Part shown: positions 59,201-62,612 of the stretch, in pieces
How positions within the stretch are numbered: the stretch's first letter is position 1
How the letters are laid out: every line of letters starts with the position of its first letter
Assembly (NCBI GenBank): GCA_963576725.1
Contig: OY755240.1
Span: 32,492,620-32,556,619 of the forward strand
DNA from: Azorinus chamasolen
Taxonomy: Eukaryota > Mollusca > Bivalvia > Cardiida > Solecurtidae
DNA length: 64,000 nt
Reading direction: 5' to 3'
Notes under the pieces: generated by a model
Told to the model about the DNA's origin: nothing
Databases searched by the model: none
Seen by the model: the letters and a program-made list of their open reading frames with translations, nothing else
Translations under genes and position numbers: made by a program

Positions 59201-60465
59201 AATTTTTGCCGTATGCTACATTTTCATTTCAAGTTTTTCTTTCAGAATTTTTTTTTAATTCCCAGCAACAAGCAGTTTTGATCCTGATGAGATGTCAAGT
59301 ATCTGTATCTCTGGATCCGAACTGTGTTTTAAAGGTGAACACAAATTGGGCTGTGAAAGAGTCAGTTACTGAATATTCATGCAAGACTTTGCAATTTAAG
59401 ACTAGTTACTAATTAATTCATTCTTGTTTTGAAAATATAAAAGTGATGGCAATAAGCAGAGAATCAGATCTTTAATCAGATCACATTTTTATAAGCAAAC
59501 GGAGCAGACCGTGATCAGACAGTTCCGATAAGACCTGTCAGACCTGGGTCTACTCAGTTTGCAATTGCGTAAAAAGGTGAGAATTAAAGGAGCTAATTAA
59601 TACTTTAGTATCCCTGATTGAAAGTTTTTCCTCTTTATGCTTACAACTGCTTATTCCTTTACTCCAAATACATATGTACATCTCGGCAAACAGAAAAACC
59701 CCAGATCAGACAATAATACCGATTTGATTCTACAGTTTCTGCTATGGTTAAGAATTAATGCATTTCAAATTTTCTTAACCTGTACATTCATATAAACACT
59801 TTTCCACACCTTTGCAAACAGAATAGACCCTATAGGAGCCCTTTGATCAGGGTCTGCTCTGTTGTTTCTTTCTGAGCCAAAATCTTATTTGTTCATATGC
59901 CATGATAAACAAGATGTGTTTGTGAAACACTATGCCCCCTGCCAATTTGACCCTGAAGGATGACCTTGATCTTGACATGTTACTCCTTAAAATGTGCAGC
60001 TTCATGAGATACACATGCATGCCAACTATCAAGTCTCGATCTCTACTGGTTCAAAAGTTATGGCCAATGTTAAAGTCGGTAATTTGACCTATATATTTGA
60101 CCTCTGACATTGAAGGACGACCTTGACGACATGTCACCCCTCAAAATGAGCTGCTTTATGAGATACATATACATGCCAAATATCAAGTCTCTATCTGTAC
60201 TGACTCAAAAGTTATGACCAAAAACAATATGCCCCCCCCCCCCCCGATCAGATGGGGGGGGGGGGGGGGTCAAATGATCTAATTAATATTAATAAAAGGT
60301 TTTTAGGTTAATATATATTCATGAAATAAAGGTTAACTGGTTAGTAGTACATTATATTTGAAATTATGAAATACCTGGACGCTTTCTTGGCCTTTTGACA
60401 AACAATATTGTCCTTCAGGTATCGCCAGTATCCACTCACCTTACATGCATTACACACAAAATAAC
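31359..60465 (-). CDS. TWNK: Twinkle mitochondrial DNA helicase, 12 exons visible, 5' end outside window
   Basis: Twinkle is the hexameric 5'-3' helicase of the mtDNA replisome and acts in the mitochondrial matrix. Twelve exons on the - strand, all with GT/AG borders and matching phases, encode about 554 residues. In order they give a zinc-ribbon-like segment with a CxxC pair, the primase-like region, the linker, then the RecA-type helicase core: [20 protein letters not shown] with Walker [26 protein letters not shown], Walker B in [36 protein letters not shown] and IAKNRFDGE. The C-terminal tail is short, acidic and ends SY before TAA. The human protein is 684 aa, so roughly the first 150 residues, including the mitochondrial targeting peptide, lie beyond the window or in an unrecognised exon. 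Introns are dominated by nested repeats. Confidence 0.96.
31566..31800 (+). mobile_element. PB-B MITE, full length
   Basis: TTAA is at both ends. CCCATTCCTCCATAGGC and GGAGGAAAGGG are the termini; the hairpin TTTGCTCCTATAGGAGCAAA is intact. It lies in the last Twinkle intron, 55 bp from exon l. Confidence 0.92.
31850..32735. repeat. Satellite array, 25 bp unit, GACCACTC type, about 35 copies
   Basis: The unit is AATGACCACTCTTACACTAT then TCTGC, with variants CCATT and TTTAA. The first unit reads TATGTTGGGATCACTCTTAC, like the CAGAG palindrome arm. It lies in the last Twinkle intron. Confidence 0.93.
32930..34625. repeat. Satellite array, 25 bp unit, GATCACTC type, about 67 copies
   Basis: The unit is TACAATGATCACTCTTATAT plus CTCTC, alternating with ACCTATC. 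It has the same period and motif order as the preceding array, from which it is separated by about 195 bp of unrelated AT-rich sequence (32736-32929). Frames open through it are artefacts. Confidence 0.95.
34745..34915. repeat. Long imperfect palindrome, TGGGTCCATGCTTATAAA ends
   Basis: The left end TGGGTCCATGCTTATAAAAC is matched inverted by GCTTTATAAGCATGGGCCCA; inner arms carry TTGAGTCTGAGTTTGTTCTC. A similar foldback with GGGCCCGTATTCATAAAGCT ends is at 44545. Confidence 0.7.
34925..35048. mobile_element. PB-A MITE remnant next to Twinkle exon k
   Basis: TGGGTCTACTCTGTTTACAA and ATACAATAAAGGGTTAA form the right end. TTAA at 35045-35048 is 27 bp from the exon. Confidence 0.6.
35076..35207 (-). 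CDS. TWNK: Twinkle exon k
   Basis: The acceptor is TTGATTTTGCAG and the donor GTTTGT. The exon has 44 whole codons, including [19 protein letters not shown] and AVKFLQ. It matches human [21 protein letters not shown]. A PB-A MITE end lies about 27 bp into the downstream intron. Confidence 0.94.
35281..35465 (-). mobile_element. PB-A MITE, truncated
   Basis: It begins TTAACCCTTTCCCTCATAT, has the perfect hairpin AAGGCTCCTATAGGAGCCTT and is cut off where the pearl-like element begins. Confidence 0.75.
36181..36954. mobile_element. hAT-like element, 774 bp, with nested PB-A
   Basis: The ends are TAGTGTTGGGAATCGG and, at the right, CGGAACAACACTA. The direct repeats CAAAAAAAG (36172) and CAAAAAAG (36955) are 8-9 bp and differ by one A. 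Removing it restores the pearl core unit. No transposase is visible. A PB-A MITE occupies about 36458-36728. Confidence 0.8.
36458..36728 (+). mobile_element. PB-A MITE nested in the hAT-like element
   Basis: TTAAACCCTTTATATGAATA at the left and TACAGAGTAAAGGGTTG at the right enclose GGAAGAAACTGTAGAATTAC and a hairpin on GATCAGACGTCTATAGGAGC. Confidence 0.8.
37242..38703 (+). mobile_element. Pearl/Helentron-like element with tandem core
   Basis: A second copy starts ACTAGAGGTTTTTGTC and then ACGGATGTCTCCCC. About eight core units follow, the last four being nearly identical. It ends in GACAGACGGACAGACAGAC, then the hairpin ATGTCTCCCCC/GGGGGGAGACAT. Long frames through it are artefacts of the unit. 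Confidence 0.8.
38771..39013 (+). mobile_element. PB-A MITE
   Basis: TTAACCATTTCTATCATGAA at the left and ATGAAGAAAAGGTTTAA at the right; the hairpin reads GATCTGATGGCTCCTATATG. Confidence 0.75.
39340..39554 (+). mobile_element. PB-B MITE, full length
   Basis: TTAA is at both ends. The core is TTTGCTCCAATAGGAGCAAA. It lies about 95 bp from Twinkle exon j. A decayed TA-D core follows at 39556-39620. Confidence 0.9.
39649..39834 (-). CDS. TWNK: Twinkle exon j (Walker B)
   Basis: The acceptor is ACGTTTTCAG and the donor GTATGT. The exon has 62 whole codons, with [49 protein letters not shown] is Walker B. The 5' edge of the exon and adjoining intron are repeated twice in degenerate form at about 39926-40140. 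Confidence 0.96.
39799..40140 (-). pseudogene. Tandem partial duplications of the Twinkle exon j 5' edge
   Basis: The first 35 bp or so of exon j plus its upstream intron recur at about 39926-40016 and 40017-40140. The best copy would read [13 protein letters not shown] against [13 protein letters not shown] in the real exon, but is then closed by a stop. Intron words GTGTTAGGT and ACTTGATGTA are shared. Confidence 0.8.
40196..40322. repeat. Tandem repeat, about 45 bp unit, 3 copies
   Basis: Units read GGCATCTGATCAAGATCTAC and ACTGGCTGAGACTCGCA with few changes. Confidence 0.8.
40390..41230 (+). mobile_element. Pearl-like elements ending in a 42-base G run
   Basis: A fragment at 40390-40545 carries ACACATGTCTCCCCCCGG. 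A second element (about 40660-41230) has units with TTCTGTCAAAATTGTTGCAG and CATGACCATCCTCACATATA, then ACAGACAGACAGACGAC, ATATGTCTCGGGCA and uninterrupted G from 41189 to 41230. Confidence 0.65.
41400..41809. mobile_element. TA-D MITE split by a PB-B insertion
   Basis: The outer ends are TAGTAAAACTCTCTATAAAC and the complement of GACAGGTGTTACTG followed by TA. A complete PB-B copy (41448-41678) sits in the outer GGTGGCTGCTTAATGCAGG motif, with TTAA on both sides. Confidence 0.9.
41448..41678 (+). mobile_element. PB-B MITE, full length, nested
   Basis: TTAA is at both ends. CCCTTTCCTCCATAGGC and TTTATGGAGGAAAGGG are the termini and the hairpin TTTGCTCCTATAGGAGCAAA is perfect. The target is known exactly from the outer element. 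Confidence 0.95.
42220..43056 (+). mobile_element. Pearl-like element with tandem core
   Basis: It begins AACAAGAGCATTATATAATG and ends ACCATCGGGCGTATAAAA. About five core units of 125-150 bp carry GGTCACTGTGACCTTGACC, TCAAAATCAATAGGGGTCAT and ACTAAGTATGAAGACAGCAC. Confidence 0.75.
43152..43266 (-). CDS. TWNK: Twinkle exon i
   Basis: The acceptor is CTTCTTATTGCCAG and the donor GTAACG. One base completes Gly, then 38 codons read [20 protein letters not shown] and [18 protein letters not shown]. It matches human LPLYFMTFHGQ. Confidence 0.93.
43690..44085. mobile_element. Decayed pearl-like core plus a PB-B end
   Basis: GGCCTCATTTGACCCCAGGG and TCAGTTTTGACCCCAGGTGC mark two decayed core units. 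From 44035 a PB-B right end follows (TTTTACAGAGGCATC to AAGGGAATGGGTTTAA), stopping beside the exon h donor. Confidence 0.6.
44092..44165 (-). CDS. TWNK: Twinkle exon h
   Basis: The acceptor is ATATTTCAG and the donor GTAAGT. The exon encodes [24 protein letters not shown] and two bases of Gly. SFE is the conserved helicase motif 1a. A PB-B fragment ends with its TTAA only 12 bp past the exon. Confidence 0.95.
44545..44845. repeat. Foldback repeat, GGCCCGTATTCATAAAGCTC ends
   Basis: GGGCCCGTATTCATAAAGCTC and AAGGAGCTTTATGAATATGG (44677-44696) form one inverted pair, and a further copy, AGGAGCTTTAAGAATATGAG with CCCAGA, closes near 44845. Confidence 0.65.
44914..45375 (-). mobile_element. PB-A MITE with nested PB-B
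   Basis: The outer copy starts TTAACCTGTTACTCCATATA and ends ATGGAGTATAGGATTAA. A PB-B copy (45078-45306) with TTAA at both ends interrupts it after GTGTACATG; the outer sequence continues CAATTAATCTAATTAATATT. Confidence 0.88.
45828..46071 (-). mobile_element. PB-A MITE
   Basis: TTAACCGTTTCCTTAATAGA at the left and CATGATGTAATGGATTAA at the right, with ATTTCTGCCAGGGCCAAAAC inside. A further PB-A left-end fragment is at 45500-45570 and a GTTTGGATCC-like hairpin at 45660-45720. Confidence 0.8.
46157..46291 (-). CDS. TWNK: Twinkle exon g (Walker A)
   Basis: The acceptor is TTTGTTTACAG and the donor GTAGGT. The exon has 45 whole codons, including [20 protein letters not shown], then [24 protein letters not shown] is the ATP-binding P-loop. 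Confidence 0.96.
46487..47984 (+). mobile_element. Tigger/pogo-like DNA transposon, deletion derivative, 1498 bp
   Basis: Both ends read CAGTCAAACTTG inwards and are flanked by TA. Subterminal arms repeat TAAGCGACCAC (left) and TAAGAGACCAC (right, inverted). Near the right side a frame (47315-47530) ends [18 protein letters not shown] then stop; an ITDFFK-like tail is typical of Tigger transposases. The DDE catalytic core is missing. Removing the element restores a pearl unit. Confidence 0.8.
47315..47530 (+). pseudogene. C-terminal remnant of a Tigger-like transposase
   Basis: Only about the last 25 residues ([20 protein letters not shown] and SDFFK) look like protein; the residues before them do not resemble a transposase core. 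It is inside the TA-flanked element. Confidence 0.5.
48157..48566 (-). mobile_element. PB-A MITE, composite or duplicated
   Basis: TTAACCCTTTCCTTGATATA begins it; two GCAAACAG...GTTTGC hairpins follow (near 48195-48250 and 48390-48460), each with the TTTCTGCCATGGCC-like flank, and it ends near GGAATAAAGTGATAAA. Confidence 0.65.
48659..48899 (+). mobile_element. PB-A MITE, CCCTGTTC subtype, full length
   Basis: TTAA is at both ends. The hairpin CAGACGGCTCCTATAGGAGC is perfect. It lies 66 bp from Twinkle exon f. Confidence 0.9.
48966..49137 (-). CDS. TWNK: Twinkle exon f (linker helix region)
   Basis: The acceptor is AAATTTTCCAG and the donor GTGAGT. One base completes Arg, then 57 codons include [20 protein letters not shown] and [12 protein letters not shown], aligning with the human linker that drives hexamer formation. 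A PB-A MITE end starts about 10 bp upstream of the acceptor. Confidence 0.92.
49147..49391. mobile_element. PB-A fragment joined to a PB-B deletion copy
   Basis: GACCCATTCTTTGATAAAAT with the hairpin CAGACAGCTCCTGTAAAACC runs to GTTTGC at 49251. PB-B begins there (TTAA 49253-49256), lacks half of its hairpin and ends GGAGAAAAGGTTAA. It directly precedes the exon f acceptor. Confidence 0.7.
49750..50247 (+). mobile_element. PB-B MITE with nested Helitron-like insertion
   Basis: The outer ends are TTAACCCATTCCCTCATAGG and GGAGGAAAGGGTTGA. The insert at 49832-50101 begins AACAAGAGCCGC and ends GACGAGCTAA. The outer word AGAAAAG/AAATGTTAGAATT is continuous across it without a clear duplication. 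Confidence 0.88.
49832..50101 (+). mobile_element. Helitron-like non-autonomous element, 270 bp
   Basis: The end CTAA follows a short hairpin, AGCTCG/CGAGCT. Internal words are CCAATGCTCGTCTGATTTGG and GACCCAGTGATCAAA. Relatives are at 54402-54651 and, inverted, 56129-56440. Confidence 0.6.
50410..50639 (-). mobile_element. PB-B MITE, inverted
   Basis: TTAA is at both ends; TGAAACCATTGTGATAAACA and a decayed centre. It lies in the intron between Twinkle exons e and f. Confidence 0.85.
50947..51068 (-). CDS. TWNK: Twinkle exon e
   Basis: The acceptor is GGATTTTAG and the donor GTACCT. The exon encodes [40 protein letters not shown] and two bases of Arg. It aligns with human LPPALLPYLEQF...[25 protein letters not shown]. 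Confidence 0.92.
51270..51677. mobile_element. Harbinger-like MITE, 408 bp, TTA duplications
   Basis: The terminal inverted repeats start GGGCTATTCCAGGAAAATCT and extend about 30 bp. TTA lies on each side (51267-51269, 51678-51680). The interior has several AATTCTATTGGTGGGGG-like units. TIRs starting GGGC with a TTA/TWA duplication fit PIF/Harbinger. Confidence 0.8.
51720..52165 (+). mobile_element. PB-A MITE with nested PB-B
   Basis: The outer copy has CTTTACCCACTGAATTTAAT and ATAACAGCA, then after the insert ACACAAGAATTTTTTGCTA. The PB-B copy (51802-52035) has TTAA at both ends and a hairpin centre TTTGCTCCCCTATAGGAGCA. Confidence 0.88.
52255..52408 (-). CDS. TWNK: Twinkle exon d (TOPRIM-like region)
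   Basis: The acceptor is GATGACTTCAG and the donor GTAAAA. One base completes Arg, then 51 codons include [20 protein letters not shown] and [13 protein letters not shown]. This aligns with human LFGLPLI...VVLTSRELDSLALNQ. The TOPRIM acidic residues appear only partly retained, as in other animal Twinkles. Confidence 0.9.
52605..52745. mobile_element. TA-D MITE core
   Basis: GGTGGCAGCATAATGCAGGC, with a perfect hairpin on AAAGCTCCTAGAGGAGCTTT; the termini are decayed. Confidence 0.65.
53472..53666. mobile_element. CAGAG-ended palindromic element, copy 3
   Basis: CAGAGGTCCAGATAAGATG begins it and CATTTATCTGTAGCTCTG ends it; the central hairpin is TTTCTCCATCAAACCCGATC and its complement. It interrupts a decayed PB-A copy. 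Confidence 0.75.
53700..54072. mobile_element. Two PB-A MITEs sharing one TTAA
   Basis: The first (53700-53919) runs from TTAACCCTTTACCTCATGGA to GCAAAGGCGTTAA. The second begins at that TTAA (53916), is inverted and truncated before exon c. Confidence 0.75.
54144..54322 (-). CDS. TWNK: Twinkle exon c (primase-like region)
   Basis: The acceptor is CTTATTGCAG and the donor GTACAA. The exon encodes [20 protein letters not shown] and [20 protein letters not shown], then an acidic stretch ending TYP plus two bases of Arg. FVKYGVR and the following FP stretch match the Twinkle primase-like fold. Confidence 0.88.
54370..54840 (+). mobile_element. PB-A MITE with nested Helitron-like insertion
   Basis: The outer TTAACTCTGTACTGCATGAA and, after the insert, CAATGACTTTTTTAATATTA fit the PB-A order. 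The insert (54402-54651) begins ACAAGAGCTGTG and ends GACGAGCTAA; its terminal AGCTCGAACTTCGAAACAGA block is duplicated. Confidence 0.75.
54893..55115 (+). mobile_element. PB-A MITE, full length
   Basis: TTAA is at both ends; CCCTTTCCCTGTTGAATATT and TATGAGGGAAAAGG. The hairpin reads CAGACGGCTCCTCTAGGAGC. PB-A fragments continue to about 55260. Confidence 0.88.
55560..55649. mobile_element. PB-A right-end remnant next to Twinkle exon b
   Basis: CTGATCTGGGTCTTCTCGGT to GAGGGAAAGGGTTAA. The TTAA (55646-55649) is 35 bp from the exon. Confidence 0.6.
55685..55835 (-). CDS. TWNK: Twinkle exon b (primase-like region)
   Basis: The acceptor is TATGTTTCCAG and the donor GTAAGT. One base completes Arg from exon a, then 50 codons run from [17 protein letters not shown] to [10 protein letters not shown]. 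Phase agrees on both sides. A TTAA-flanked MITE end lies about 35 bp into the following intron. Confidence 0.85.
56061..56588 (+). mobile_element. PB-A MITE with nested inverted Helitron-like insertion
   Basis: The outer copy starts TTAACTATTTCCCTGTTGAA and resumes near 56441 as TAACATCATCTGTATACAGG with GGTAGAAACTGTAGAGTCAC. The insert (56129-56440) reads TTAGCTTGTCTGTTTT to CAGTTCTTGTTT. Confidence 0.75.
56772..57028 (+). mobile_element. PB-A MITE
   Basis: TTAATCCTATCCTTGTTAAA at the left and CAAAGAAAGGGTTAA at the right; the hairpin GATCAGACGACTCCTGTAGG is nearly perfect. A CAGAG-type arm relative (AAACCCTATCGTGCTGGTCC) follows at 57062-57135. Confidence 0.8.
57312..58092 (+). mobile_element. 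Pearl-like element, two or three core units
   Basis: ACAAGAGTGTTCGGAGGAAC begins it and CTCTCGGCAGCTGACACAAA ends it; CGCAGCTGACACAAAAA also occurs near the start. Core units carry GGGGAATAACTCAAAAGAT and TAGAGTTATGGCCCTTG. Two GACAGACAGACAGAC tracts are present. Confidence 0.65.
58151..58645. mobile_element. Two full PB-A MITEs in opposite orientation
   Basis: 58151-58385 (inverted) and 58414-58645 (direct) each have TTAA at both ends. The second reads CATTTCCCTGTTAAATATTC to ATGAGGGAAAGGG. Confidence 0.85.
58871..59085 (-). mobile_element. PB-B MITE with shortened hairpin
   Basis: GTTCCTTCATAATGACACC to AGCCTATGAGGTAATGG; the centre is cut to AGAGCATTTGCAAATGCTCT, losing the GCTCCTATAGGAGC apex. 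Confidence 0.75.
59430..59850. mobile_element. PB-A MITE fragments
   Basis: Hairpins near 59500-59560 (GATCAGACAGTTCCGATAAG) and 59810-59850, and a left end at 59655 (CCTTTACTCCAAATACATAT). Boundaries are unclear. Confidence 0.5.
59907..60271 (+). mobile_element. Pearl-like element ending in a C/G hairpin
   Basis: AACAAGATGTGTTTGTGAAA, two core units (GAAGGATGACCTTGATCTTG, CCAACTATCAAGTCTCGATC), then CAATATG, about 14 C, GATCAGAT and about 17 G. Confidence 0.75.
60375..60465 (-). CDS. TWNK: Twinkle exon a (zinc-ribbon-like segment)
   Basis: The acceptor TTTCTTTACAG precedes 60465 and the donor GTATTT follows 60375. The exon begins with two bases of a split codon, then encodes [19 protein letters not shown] and KASR. 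It matches the human segment after DKTTG but keeps a CxxC pair. The upstream exon must end with one base; it is not found between 60466 and 64000, which is all repeat. Confidence 0.88.
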
Positions 60466-60533
60466 CTGTAAAGAAAGTAAGAACATTTCCTGTCATTGTA
60501 GATCAAAGGTGTGTACTAATCTATTCAAATCCT

Positions 60534-60940
60534 TCAACACTTTCCCTGTTCTATGATTATTTCAAAATTTCAATACCTTCTGAATATTCATGGGCAAAAT
60601 AGTTATGAAATATGGAAGGTCGAACATTGTAGCCAATGAAACAGGTCTATCAAATTCCATTGGCAAACAGAGTAGACCCTGATAAGATGGCTCCTATAGG
60701 AGCCGTCTGATCTGGGTTTACTCTGTTTGCTAATGTGTGAAAACGCGCTTATATAAAGGAAAGGGTTAAGTGTCAGTCAAACCCTATCTTATAACCCTTT
60801 CCTCCATGAATATTCATGAATGTGAAAAATAATGACATCATGAATATTAATTAGATTAATTCTTGTAATGGCATATAAATACATGAATTTTTGGCTATTG
60901 TAGAATTACATCACACAGGCGAATCAAATGAAAACCAGTT
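60534..60940 (+). mobile_element. PB-A MITE and a truncated second copy
   Basis: The first copy (60534-60769, CCCTGTTC subtype) has the perfect hairpin GATGGCTCCTATAGGAGCCG and a right TTAA. The second starts ACCCTTTCCTCCATGAATAT near 60796 and is cut off by the next element. Confidence 0.75.
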
Positions 60941-60943
60941 AAA

Positions 60944-62290
60944 CAAGATGTGTTTTGAAACACTATCGACTTAGCTTCAGGACTGGTCTTGATGCATTAA
61001 ACATGTGGATGAAGTTTCATTAATATCTGTCAAATAGTTTTCCCAGATAACAGCGGACAAACTATCTTCATATATTTGCATATTTTTTTTAAGTAAAAGG
61101 GCAATAACTCCGAAACGAAAAATTAAATGATCCTCAGAATCAATTCAGTTTCAGATCTTGATGCATTAAACATTTTTGTGAAGTTTCATTAATATCTCTC
61201 AAATAGTTTTCCCAGAAAACAGCGGACAAACTATTTGCATATTTTTTTAGAACAAGGGCCATAACTCTGAAATGAAAAATCAAATGAACCTCAGAATCAA
61301 CTCAGCTTCAGATCTTGATGCATTAAACATTTGTGTGAAGTTTCATTAATATCTGTCAAATAGTTTTGCCAGAAAACAGCAGACAAACTATTTGCATGTA
61401 TTTGCATTATTTTTTAAGTAAAAGGGCCTTAACTACGAAACGACAAATCAAATGACCCTCAGAATTGACTCAGCTTCAGATCTTGATGCATTAAACATTT
61501 GTGTGAAGTTTCATTAATATCTGTCAAATAGTTTTCCCAGAAAACAGCGGACAAATTATTTGCATGTATTTGCATTATTTTTTAAGGACAAGGGCCATAA
61601 CTCTGAAACAACAAATCAAATGAACCTCAGAATCGGCTCAGATTCAGATCTTGATGCATTAAACATTTGTGTGAAGTTTCATTAATATTTCTCAAATAGT
61701 TTTCCCAGAAAACAGCGGACAAACTATTTGCATATTTTTTAAGGACAAGGGCCATAACTCTGAAATGAAAAATCAAATGAACCTCAGAATCAACTCAGCT
61801 TCAGATCTTGATGCAATAAAAATTTGTGTGAAGTTTCATTAATATCTGTCAAATAATTTTCCCAGAAAACAGGAGACAAACTATTTGCATGTATTTGCGT
61901 TATTTTTTAAGTAAAAGGGCCATAACTCAGAAACGACAAATCAAATGAACCTCAGAATCGACTCAGCTTCAGATATTGATGCATTAAACATTCGTGTGAA
62001 GTTTCATTAATATCTCTCAAATAGTTTTCCCAGAAAACAGCGGACAAACTATTTGCATATTTTTTAAGGACAAGGGCCATAACTCTGAAATGAAAAATCA
62101 AATGATCCTCAGAATCAACTCAGCTTCAGATCTTGATGCATTTAACATTTGTGTGAAGTTTCATTAATATCTGTCAAATAGTTTTTCCAGAAAACAGCGG
62201 ACAAACAAAATGTTGACGGACGAACGAACGAACGAACGGACAGGGCCACGACAATATACGACCACCTTTATTAGGTGGGCGTATAAAAAC
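60944..62290 (+). mobile_element. Pearl-like element with tandem core, about 8 units
   Basis: It begins AACAAGATGTGTTTTGAAAC and ends TTTATTAGGTGGGCGTATAA. Units of 150-170 bp carry TCAGATCTTGATGCATTAAA, GTGAAGTTTCATTAATATCT and AGAAAACAGCGGACAAACTA. A GACGAACGAACGAACG tract precedes the end. Confidence 0.8.
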
Positions 62291-62612
62291 TATGTGGGTT
62301 TTTTTCACAATTTTGAAATTCTGGGAATCCCAATTCAGAGGTAAAAGTGTTTAGCCAGAAAATTCAGTCAGATCAAAACTTTTAAAATTCAAAAACAAAC
62401 AGCAGACCCAGAGAGCTCCTACAGGTGTTGGCCTGACTGGATCTATTAAGTTGGAAAAATCAATTTGTTGAAATCAGACAAAATTCCCAATTTCAGTGGT
62501 ATGGGTATTCTTCCCAAAATAATGAAAAAAGCCTTATGTATTTCTTTCTAAACAACAGGGCTTTTATTTCTCCACCTAATCTTATTTTGCTGCTAGTCAT
62601 TAGACTCGCCTC

